A DNA stretch of 31,256 nucleotides, taken from the NCBI GenBank assembly GCA_031413635.1, contig JANOFM010000006.1:1-31256 (forward strand). The letters run 5' to 3'. The stretch is from SZUA-430 sp031413635 (GTDB taxonomy: Bacteria; Pseudomonadota; Alphaproteobacteria; Micropepsales; Micropepsaceae). A program made the position numbers and the translations under genes. This document shows, piece after piece, positions 16,901 through 23,651 of this stretch (position 1 is its first letter; each line of letters starts with the position of its first letter). The notes under the pieces are model-generated. The model worked only from the letters and a program-made list of their open reading frames with translations. It ran no database searches and was not told the origin of the DNA.

Positions 16901-19900
16901 CGTCGTCGTCAGAACGCCGACCGCCGTCGCATCGAGCGACGACAGGTTCGTCGCCGACACCGCACCGATCTGCGCCGCCGTCAGCATGCCGATCTGCGTC
17001 GAGGTCAATTCGCTGAAATCGGTGGCGCTCAGATTGCGCACCTGCGTCGTCGTCAAACCACCGACCTGCGTCGCGTTCAATGCGCCCACTTGCGTCGCAT
17101 CCAACGCCGACAGTTTCGTGGCGTTCAAGCCGCCGATCTGCGTCGAGGTCAAGCCGCCGATCTGGGTTACGTCGAGCGTACCGAGATTGGTCACCGACAG
17201 AGCGCCGACCTGCGTCGCCGTAAAGCTGCCGATCTGGGTCGAGGTGAACTCGGTCAGGTCCGTCGTGCTCAAGCCCGCGATCTGCGTCGCGTTCACGCCG
17301 CGCACCTGCGTCGTCGTCAACGCGCCGACTGTCGTGGCGTCAAGCGCCGAGAACGCGGTCGCAGTCAGCGACCCCACCTGCGTCGACGTCAATCCGCCAA
17401 GCTGCGTCGCCGCCAACTCGCCGATATCGGTCTCCGTCAAGCCGCTCACCTGCGTCGCCGTCAGGCTCGCGACCTGGGTCGAAGTCAAGCTGCCGACCTG
17501 GGTCGATTCCAGCGCCGACAAGTTCGTCGACGTGATCGCACGCAACTGGGTCGAGGTCATCGCCGCGAGCTGCGTGTCGAGCAACTCGCTCATATCCGTC
17601 GCATTCAAGCCCGCGATCTGCGTCGTTGTCACGCCGCCGACCTGCGTCGTCGTCAATGCGCCGATCTGCGTGGCGTCAAGCGCCGAAAATTTCGTCGCAT
17701 TCAAGCTTCCGATCTGCGTCGAGCTCAAGCCGCCAATCTGGGTCACGTCGAGCGTGCCGAGATTGGTCACCGACAGCGAACCAAGCTGCGTGCTCGTCAA
17801 AGAACCCACCTGCGTCGAAGTGAACTCGGTAATGTCGGTGGTGCTCAAACCGGCGATCTGGGTCGCCGTCACGCCGCGCACCTGCGTCGTCGTCAACGCG
17901 CCGACTGTCGTCGCATCGAGCGCCGAGAACGCCGTCGCCGTCAGCGACCCCACCTGCGTCGAGGTCAAGGCGCCAAGCTGCGTCGCCGTCAGCTCGCCGA
18001 TGTCTGTTTCCGACAGGCCGCGCACCTGTGTCGTCGTCAAGTTTCCGACCTGCGTCGCGCTCAAGCCGCTGACTTGCGTCGATTCCAGCGCCGACAAATT
18101 CGCCGCCGAAATCGCGCGCAACTGCGTCGTGGTCAAGGTCCCGACTTGCGTGTCGAGCAACTCGCTCATATCCGTGGCGTTCAAGCCCGAGATCTGGGTC
18201 GTCGTCACGCCACCGATCTGCGTCGTCGTCAACGCGCCGATCTGGGTTGCATCGAGCGCCGACAACTTCGTGGCGCTCAAACCGCCGATCTGCGTCGCGG
18301 TCAGGCCGCCGATCTGCGTCACGTCGAGCGTACCCAGATTGGTCACCGACAAAGCCCCGATCTGGGTCGCCGTCAGACTACCGATCTGAGTTGAGGTGAA
18401 TTCCGTAAGGTCGGTTGTGCTCAAGCCGGCGATCTGCGTCGCCGTTACGCCGCGCACCTGCGTCGTCGTCAACGCTCCAACGGTCGTTGCGTCAAGCGCC
18501 GAGAACGCCGTCGCCGACAACGAGCCAAGTTGTGTCGAGGTCAATGCGCCAAGCTGCGTCGCCGCCAACTCGCCGATGTCGGTTGCCGACAGCCCGCTGA
18601 CTTGCGTCGTGGTCAACGCCGCCATCTGCGTCGAGGTAAGACTGCTGACCTGCGTCGACTCCAAAGCCGACAAGTTCGTCGACGAAATGACCCGCAGCTG
18701 CGTCGAGGTCAATGCCCCAAGCTGCGTATCGAGCAACTCGCTCATATCCGTCGCGTTCAGACCGGCAATTTGCGTCGTCGTCACGCCGCCGATCTGCGTC
18801 GTCGTCAGAACGCCGACTGCCGTCGCATCGAGCGACGACAGGTTCGTCGCCGATACGGCGCCGATCTGCGCCGCCGTCAGCGTGCCGATTTGCGTCGAGG
18901 TCAATTCGCTGAAATCGGTGGCGTTCAGAGCGCGCACCTGCGTCGTCGTCAAACCACCGACCTGCGTCGCGTTCAATGCGCCCACTTGCGTCGCGTCCAG
19001 CGCCGAGAGTTTCGTGGCGTTCAGGCCGCCGATCTGCGTCGATGTCAAACCGCCGACCTGCGCCACGTCAAGCGCGCCGAGATTCGTCACCGACAAAGCG
19101 CCGAGCTGCGTGCTCGCCAGCGCGCCCACTTGCGTCGAGGTGAATTCCGAAATGTCGGTCGTGCTCAGGCCACCGAGCTGCGTCACGGTTACGCCGCGCA
19201 ACTGGGTCGTCGTCAGAGCAGAGACCGTCGTCACGTCGAGCGCCGAAAACGCTGCCGCCGACAGAGCGCCGACTTGCGTCGAGCTCAAGCCGCCGAACTG
19301 CGTCGCTGCCAGTTCGCCGATGTCCGTCGCCGTCAGACCACTCAATTGTGTCGTCGTCAGGCTCGCTACCTGCGTCGAAGTCAAGCCGCTGACCTGTGTC
19401 GATTCCAAGGCCGACAAGTTCGTCGACGTGATGGCGCGCAATTGGGTCGAGGTCATCGCCGCGACCTGAGTGTCGAGCAACTCGCCCATATCTGTCGCAT
19501 TCAAGCCCGAGAGCTGCGTCGCCGTGAAACCGCCGATCTGCGTCGTCGTCAAGGCACCCACTTGCGTGGCGTCAAGTGCCGACAGCTTTGTCGCACTCAA
19601 ACCGCCGAGCTGTGTCGAGGTCAAGCCACCGATCTGGGTTACGTCGAGCGTGCCGAGATTGGTCACCGACAAGGCGCCGAGCTGGGTCGCCGTAAAGCTG
19701 CCGATCTGGGTCGAGGTGAACTCGGTGAGGTCCGTCGTGCTCAAACCCGCAACCTGCGTCGCCGTCACGCCGCGAACCTGCGTCGTCGTCAACGCGCCGA
19801 CTGTCGTCGCGTCGAGAGCCGAGAACGCCGTCGCCGCCAGCGCGCCGATCTGCGTCGAAGTCATCCCGCCAAGTTGCGTCGCCGCCAGCTCGCCGATGTC

Positions 19901-21673
19901 GGTTTCAGACAGGCCGCGCATTTGCGTCGCCGTCAAACTTGCAACTTGAGTCGAGGTCAAGCTGCTGACCTGGGTCGATTCCAAAGCAGACAAGTTCGTC
20001 GATGAGATCGCGCGCAGCTGGGTCGAGGTCATCGCCCCCAACTGCGTGTCGAGCAACTCGCTCATATCCGTCGCGTTCAAGCCTGCGATCTGCGTCGTGC
20101 TCACGCCGCCGATCTGCGTCGTCGTCAACGCGCCGATCTGGGTTGCATCGAGCGCCGACAACTTCGTGGCGCTCAAACCGCCGATCTGCGTCGAGGTCAA
20201 GCCGCCGATCTGCGTCACGTCGAGCGTGCCCAGATTGGTCACCGACAGCGAACCGAGCTGCGTGCTGGTCAGGGCACCCACCTGGGTCGAAGTGAATTCC
20301 GTAATGTCGGTGGTGCTCAAGCCGGCGATCTGCGTCGCCGTCACGCCGCGCACTTGCGTCGTCGTCAACGCGCCAACGGTCGTCGCGTCGAGCGCCGAGA
20401 ACGCCGTCGCCGTCAGCGACCCCACCTGCGTCGACGTCAATCCGCCAAGCTGCGTCGCCGTCAACTCGCCGATGTCGGTCTCCGACAGACCGCGCACCTG
20501 TGTCGTCGTAAGATTCGCGACCTGCGTCGCGCTCAAACCGCTGACTTGCGTCGATTCCAGAGCCGACAAATTCGTCGCCGAAATCGCGCGCAGCTGGGTC
20601 GAGGTCATCGCCCCCAGCTGCGTGTCGAGCAGCTCGCTCATATCCGTGGCGTTCAAGCCGGAGATTTGCGTCGTCGTCACGCCGCCGATCTGCGTCGTCG
20701 TCAGAGCACCGACTTGCGTGCCGTCAAGCGCCGATAACTTGGTAACGCTCAAACCGCCGACCTGCGTCGCCGTCAAACCGCCGATCTGCGTCACGTCGAG
20801 CGTGCCGAGATTGGTCACCGACAGAGAACTGAGCTGGGTGTTCGTCAGGGCGCCGACCTGGGTCGAAGTAAACTCCGTGATATCCGTGGTGCTCAAGCCA
20901 CCAATCTGCGTCGCCGTCACGCCGCGCACTTGGGTCGTCGTCAATACGCCAACCTGCGTCGCATCGAGCGCCGAAAACGCCGTCGCCGTCAGCGAACCGA
21001 CCTGCGTCGAACTCAAGCCGCCAAGCTGCGTCGCCGCCAACTCGCCGACATCTGTCGCCGTCAGCCCGCGCAACTGCGTCACCGTCAAGCTCGCGACCTG
21101 GGTCGAGGTCAAACTGCCGACCTGGGTCGATTCCAAAGCCGACAGGTTCGTCGAGGTAATGGCGCGCAATTGCGTCGAATTCATCGCGCCCAGCTGCGTG
21201 TCGAGAAACTCGCCCATATCGGTCGCCGACAGGCCCGAGATCTGGGTCGCCGTCACGCCGCCGATTTGGGTTGAGTTCAAAACGCCGACCTGCGTCGCCT
21301 CAAGCGCCGAAAGCTTCGTCGAAGTCAGCGCGCCGATCTGCGTCGTGTTGAAAACCGCGACATGCGTGGTGTCGAGGGCTTGAAGCTGCGTGTTGGTCAG
21401 AGAGCCGAACTGTGGGCCGTTCAAAACGAGCAGTTGGTTTGTATCGAACACCAGCGTGCTGTCGATAACGGGTATCTGCGTCGCGGTCAGACCGCGAACT
21501 TGGGTCGACGATAAAGCCGCCAGTTGCGTTGAGTTGATGACGGCGATGCCGCTGGTGTTGATCGCCCCGACCTGTGTCGAGTTGAGCGACTGGATTTCGG
21601 TGGTCGTCAAAGCCTGGATGACGGTCGCGGGCAACAAGCTGATTTGCGCTGCCGAAAGACTGGAAATTCCCAT
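13940..21673 (-). CDS. Giant octapeptide-repeat (Thr-Gln) protein, probably secreted
   Basis: This 2,577-residue protein consists almost wholly of about 320 octads with consensus [LIV]-G-x-L-x-x-T-Q. Octads are arranged in 7-octad modules: octad 1 carries A-L-D/E, octad 4 ends T-D, octad 5 has Glu at position 3, octad 7 ends T-N. Modules form eleven super-repeats of 24 or 31 octads (14306-21145). The first ~175 residues and last ~120 are more divergent, with the only prolines near the N-terminus. As read, it has no Cys or Trp and almost no Tyr or His. No Sec signal or RTX glycine-aspartate repeats are visible; the C-terminus is hydrophobic (V-A-A-Y-V-V-V-S-A), as in some type I secretion substrates. 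The ATG at 21671-21673 is preceded by GGTGGG; GTG and TTG codons 9 and 12 bp upstream are alternatives. I do not recognise a named family. A surface fibre, S-layer-like or adhesin role is inference. Confidence 0.85.
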   Translation of the reverse strand: MGISSLSAAQISLLPATVIQALTTTEIQSLNSTQVGAINTSGIAVINSTQLAALSSTQVRGLTATQIPVIDSTLVFDTNQLLVLNGPQFGSLTNTQLQALDTTHVAVFNTTQIGALTSTKLSALEATQVGVLNSTQIGGVTATQISGLSATDMGEFLDTQLGAMNSTQLRAITSTNLSALESTQVGSLTSTQVASLTVTQLRGLTATDVGELAATQLGGLSSTQVGSLTATAFSALDATQVGVLTTTQVRGVTATQIGGLSTTDITEFTSTQVGALTNTQLSSLSVTNLGTLDVTQIGGLTATQVGGLSVTKLSALDGTQVGALTTTQIGGVTTTQISGLNATDMSELLDTQLGAMTSTQLRAISATNLSALESTQVSGLSATQVANLTTTQVRGLSETDIGELTATQLGGLTSTQVGSLTATAFSALDATTVGALTTTQVRGVTATQIAGLSTTDITEFTSTQVGALTSTQLGSLSVTNLGTLDVTQIGGLTSTQIGGLSATKLSALDATQIGALTTTQIGGVSTTQIAGLNATDMSELLDTQLGAMTSTQLRAISSTNLSALESTQVSSLTSTQVASLTATQMRGLSETDIGELAATQLGGMTSTQIGALAATAFSALDATTVGALTTTQVRGVTATQVAGLSTTDLTEFTSTQIGSFTATQLGALSVTNLGTLDVTQIGGLTSTQLGGLSATKLSALDATQVGALTTTQIGGFTATQLSGLNATDMGELLDTQVAAMTSTQLRAITSTNLSALESTQVSGLTSTQVASLTTTQLSGLTATDIGELAATQFGGLSSTQVGALSAAAFSALDVTTVSALTTTQLRGVTVTQLGGLSTTDISEFTSTQVGALASTQLGALSVTNLGALDVAQVGGLTSTQIGGLNATKLSALDATQVGALNATQVGGLTTTQVRALNATDFSELTSTQIGTLTAAQIGAVSATNLSSLDATAVGVLTTTQIGGVTTTQIAGLNATDMSELLDTQLGALTSTQLRVISSTNLSALESTQVSSLTSTQMAALTTTQVSGLSATDIGELAATQLGALTSTQLGSLSATAFSALDATTVGALTTTQVRGVTATQIAGLSTTDLTEFTSTQIGSLTATQIGALSVTNLGTLDVTQIGGLTATQIGGLSATKLSALDATQIGALTTTQIGGVTTTQISGLNATDMSELLDTQVGTLTTTQLRAISAANLSALESTQVSGLSATQVGNLTTTQVRGLSETDIGELTATQLGALTSTQVGSLTATAFSALDATTVGALTTTQVRGVTATQIAGLSTTDITEFTSTQVGSLTSTQLGSLSVTNLGTLDVTQIGGLSSTQIGSLNATKFSALDATQIGALTTTQVGGVTTTQIAGLNATDMSELLDTQLAAMTSTQLRAITSTNLSALESTQVGSLTSTQVASLTATQVSGLTETDIGELAATQLGGLTSTQVGSLTATAFSALDATTVGALTTTQVRGVNATQIAGLSTTDLTEFTSTQIGSFTATQVGALSVTNLGTLDVTQIGGLTSTQIGGLNATKLSALDATQVGALNATQVGGLTTTQVRNLSATDFSELTSTQIGMLTAAQIGAVSATNLSSLDATAVGVLTTTQIGGVTTTQIAGLNATDMSELLDTQLGAMTSTQLRAISSTNLSALELTQVGSLTSTQVASLTTTQLGGLTETDIGEFAATQLGGLSSTQFGSLTATAFSALDATTVSALTTTQVRGVTATQIAGLSTTDVTEFTSTQVGALTSTQLGSLSVTNLGTLDVTQVGGLTATQIGSLSATKLSALDATQIGALTTTQIGGVTATQISGLNATDMSELLDTQLGAMTSTQLRAISSTNLSALESTQVSGLSSTQVASLTATQVSGLSETDIGELTATQLGALTSTQVGSLTATAFSALDATTVGALTTTQVRGVTATQIAGLSTTDITEFTSTQVGALTSTQLGSLSVTNLGTLDVTQIGGLTSTQVGSLSATKLSALDATQVGALTTIQIGGVTTTQIAGLNATDMSELLDTQLAAMTSTQLRAITLTNLSALESTQVGSLTSTQVASLTASQVSGFTETDIGELAATQLGGMTSTQLGSLSATAFSALDATTVSALTTTQVRGVNATQISGLSTTDLTEFTSTQIGSFTATQIGALSVTNLGTLDITQIGGLTSTQLGGLNATKLSALDATQVGALTTTQIGGLTATQISGLNATDMGELLDTQISAMTATQLRAITSTNLSALESTQVGGLTSTQVASLTTTQLSGLTETDIGELAATQFGGLSSTQVGALSATAFSALDATTVSALTTTQLRGVNATQIAGLSTTDIGEFTETQVGALANTQISALSTTNINTLSTTQIGGLTATQVAGLNATNLSALDTTQVQALASTQVAALTTTQLRNLTVTDFSELSSTQIGGFSAIQIGVLSATNFSAIDATTMGTLATTQLIAVTATQIAGLSTTDVAELLDTQIGALSATQLRALSVTNLSAMEATQVAGLTTTQLTQLTATQMGGFNTTDIGEFADTQVAAFTSTQVGALSTTIINELTTTTIAALTSTQVSGLTVTQIDNLTATNMYEMTSTQVAGFSSTQIASMDNDQVAAYVVVSA
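14306..21145 (-). repeat. Eleven tandem super-repeats of 576 or 744 bp built from 24-bp units
   Basis: The coding array has a 24-bp base unit. Eleven super-repeats run in transcription order from 21145: copies 1-3, 5, 6 and 8-10 are 576 bp (24 units, in modules of 7+7+3+7), while copies 4 (18674-19417), 7 (16778-17521) and 11 (14306-15049) are 744 bp (one further 7-unit module). The landmark encoding E-L-L-D-T-Q recurs near 14357, 15101, 15677, 16253, 16829, 17573, 18149, 18725, 19469, 20045, 20621 and 21197, giving spacings of exactly 576 or 744. All length changes are whole 24-bp units, so the frame is never broken. Confidence 0.95.
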
Positions 21674-22191
21674 AAGACCCACCAACCGGTTGTGTTATTT
21701 GCGTTAAAGCAACCCGCTACCTGGGTCGCACTTCTGCCCGCACGCTACGCCGCGCCCTCCTGCGTTTAGGTTAAGCTGCGGCCTTTTCGATAAAATATTC
21801 CGAAGTCCGCTATGCGCCGGTGATCAAGCCGAGATCGCGAATCCGCCGCGCACCTCGTCCGGCGCCGTCTGCCATGCCGAACTCTTACCGGGAAACTAAT
21901 TGCGCGAGGCGCCAATTGAACTCTGACACACTATTATAGTGTCACCGAAACAGTGCGATCGCCCCGCGCCATTGAAACCGGCCCGGAAAGAATCTGTTAG
22001 GATTCAAGAGGTCGAACACAGGATCCGAACGCAAAAACTCGCGCCCGGCACCTCCGGCAAACACGAGTTGACGCCAACGACAAGTCCTGCAGGGAAGGCG
22101 CCGCTCCGCCCTGACGCCCAAGTATGAATTCTTCGATAACCGATAAGTTACCGATCGATTACCTGGTCGAAACCGCAATTGCTAACAAATT
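21674..22191 (-). other. 518-bp non-coding leader of the giant repeat gene
   Basis: This is the longest gene-free stretch in the window. Short frames exist on both strands but lack ribosome-binding sites and protein-like composition. It holds, from left to right, the GGTGGG ribosome-binding site (21678-21683), about 240 bp without evident motifs, a palindrome containing TATAAT (21924-21944), and three 11-bp phased repeats (22137-22169) near the end of the dgoA gene. No clear terminator for the galactose operon was found. Confidence 0.6.
21924..21944 (-). promoter_or_regulatory. Candidate -10 box inside a palindrome, upstream of the giant gene
   Basis: Read on the minus strand, a perfect TATAAT lies at 21933-21938 about 260 bp before the giant gene. 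It sits in two overlapping palindromes: ACACTA-TTA-TAGTGT (21928-21942) and TGACAC...GTGTCA (21924-21929 with 21939-21944). No good -35 box is seen 16-18 bp upstream, which suggests activator dependence or another sigma factor. Operator function is inference. Confidence 0.4.
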
Positions 22192-22809
22192 TCAACCCTT
22201 CAGCGCCGCGACGCACGCCTGCGCCTTGACCAACACCTCCGCGGGTTCCGCGCCGGGACGATAGAGTTCCGACCCGACGCCAAATCCGTCGGCACCCGCT
22301 GCGCGCCACACGGCAAAAGCGGTGGAGCCCACGCCGCCCACGGCGATCACGCGAATGCCGGACGGCAATACCGCTTTCAACGCTGTCACGTGGCCGGGCC
22401 CCAAGGTGGAGGCAGGGAATAGTTTGAGCACGCGGGCGCCGGCCGCGACCGCCGTGAACGCCTCACTCGCGGTTGCAAATCCAGGCGCGGCATCGAGCCC
22501 GAGCGCGAGCGCGCGCGCGATCACGGCAACATCGACATTGGGGCTGACGATCAATCGCCCTCCCGCCTCGCGGACGCGATCGACTTCGCCCGCCGCAAGC
22601 ACCGTTCCCGCGCCGATCGCCATGCGGTCGCCGAATGACCCGGCCAAAGCCGCAATGCTTGCGAACGGTTCGTGCGAATTGAGTGGAACTTCCACCGCGC
22701 GAACGCCCGCGTCATACAAGGCCTGCGCGATCGCGACCACCTCTTGCGGGCGCACGCCGCGAAGAATGGCGACCAACGGAACGTGCGCAAGCGCCTCATC
22801 AAGCGTCAT
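22192..22809 (-). CDS. dgoA: 2-dehydro-3-deoxy-6-phosphogalactonate aldolase
   Basis: This 205-residue class I aldolase of the KDPG/KDPGal family splits 2-dehydro-3-deoxy-6-phosphogalactonate into pyruvate and glyceraldehyde-3-phosphate. Seen are L-R-G-V-R at 16-20, V-E-V-P-L-N-S at 39-45 (Glu40 general acid/base; P-L-N-S is typical of the galactonate branch), G-A-G-T-V at 66-70, S-P-N-V-D at 89-93, and the Schiff-base Lys129 in L-K-L-F-P-A-S. Its ATG overlaps the dgoK stop as ATGA. It is the last gene of the galactose operon and catalyses the final step. The linked kinase and dehydratase favour the galactonate over the gluconate substrate. Confidence 0.92.
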   Translation of the reverse strand: MTLDEALAHVPLVAILRGVRPQEVVAIAQALYDAGVRAVEVPLNSHEPFASIAALAGSFGDRMAIGAGTVLAAGEVDRVREAGGRLIVSPNVDVAVIARALALGLDAAPGFATASEAFTAVAAGARVLKLFPASTLGPGHVTALKAVLPSGIRVIAVGGVGSTAFAVWRAAGADGFGVGSELYRPGAEPAEVLVKAQACVAALKG

Positions 22810-23651
22810 GACGCGGCCTCATGAATATGGATTAAGCCGGCCAAGGCCGCGTCGCCCTCCTCGTCGCGTACCGCCGTACCGCCAAGCACGCGCGCGTAAA
22901 GCCGCGCCAATGCCGGCGCGCCGATGATGGTGGAAGCCGATTCGCAGCGCGCGCATTCCGCCCCGATCAAGGCGCCCGAAAGAAAGCTCTCGGAATTCTC
23001 CGCTGCCAGCACGCCCGACACCACGCGCGCTCGCGCTTGGAACAGTGCGGTCAAGCCCATCTCCCGCCCGAGTGCGGCACCTTGGTCGAACGCCGCGTCC
23101 GACCAGGTCGAAACGGGTTGACGCAAAGTACTGTGCCGCCGCAGCAGCTCGAACAATTCGCCCGTCATGTAGGTCTCGAACCCAGCGATGCGCCCATCTT
23201 CGATGCGCACATGCTTGGAATGAGTACCTGGCATGATCAGTGCGCGCGCGCCGCGCAATCGCGATGCGTCCGCATGCAACCAGCCGACCGCTTGGGTCTC
23301 TTCGCCGCGCATCACATCCGATCCGTCGGCACGCTTGACGCCGGGAACAATTCGGATACCGGGCGCCGCTTCGACGAGCCCGGCCGCCAAATCGCGCAAG
23401 CCCGCCGGCGCCGCGACGTAAGGTGCCGTGCGCCAACCAAGCGTGGAACCGACCATACCGCACATGATCGCGGGCAAGCCGCGTCCGGAAAGTGCCGGCA
23501 CGACTTCCTCGAAAAAAACCCGTTCGGCCTGACCCGGCGTCAAGCTCGCGACGCCGCGCTCGAGATCGATGGCGCTCATCGCGCGGCGCTCATCCACCCG
23601 CCATGCGCGCAGATGCGTCGATCCCCAATCGACTGCCAAGAACGCGCTCAT
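22806..23651 (-). CDS. dgoK: 2-dehydro-3-deoxygalactonokinase
   Basis: This 281-residue kinase phosphorylates 2-dehydro-3-deoxy-D-galactonate with ATP at O6. The DgoK family pattern is visible: A-V-D-W-G-S-T-H-L-R-A-W at 6-17 (phosphate-binding loop of the ASKHA fold), D-V-M-R-G-E-E-T-Q at 112-120, and P-G-T-H-S-K-H-V at 141-148. The ATG at 23649-23651 overlaps the stop of the upstream dehydrogenase as ATGA, and the gene's own TGA overlaps the dgoA start, so all three are translationally coupled. An open extension upstream of this ATG lies within the dehydrogenase gene and is not coding. Confidence 0.92.
   Translation of the reverse strand: MSAFLAVDWGSTHLRAWRVDERRAMSAIDLERGVASLTPGQAERVFFEEVVPALSGRGLPAIMCGMVGSTLGWRTAPYVAAPAGLRDLAAGLVEAAPGIRIVPGVKRADGSDVMRGEETQAVGWLHADASRLRGARALIMPGTHSKHVRIEDGRIAGFETYMTGELFELLRRHSTLRQPVSTWSDAAFDQGAALGREMGLTALFQARARVVSGVLAAENSESFLSGALIGAECARCESASTIIGAPALARLYARVLGGTAVRDEEGDAALAGLIHIHEAAS

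Noticed and set aside
14306..21145. Regular repeats resembling a CRISPR array.
   Set aside because: Units are 24 bp, contiguous, coding and without unique spacers; no cas genes are near.
14402..21383. Very long plus-strand open frames (up to about 946 codons) opposite the giant gene, Arg-rich or Val/Cys-rich.
   Set aside because: They are shadows of the 24-bp repeat: a repeat without stops in other frames stays open for kilobases. They lack ribosome-binding sites, and the minus-strand frame has the ordered module pattern and a continuous 2,577 codons.
13940..21673. Ice-nucleation protein, RTX toxin or filamentous haemagglutinin identity.
   Set aside because: There is no A-G-Y-G-S-T-x-T consensus, no G-G-x-G-x-D nonapeptides and no TPS secretion domain at the N-terminus; only the general repetitive design is shared.
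21939..22178. Two small open frames (62 codons plus, 78 codons minus) in the giant gene's leader.
   Set aside because: No ribosome-binding site, no recognisable composition, and they cover the promoter palindrome region.
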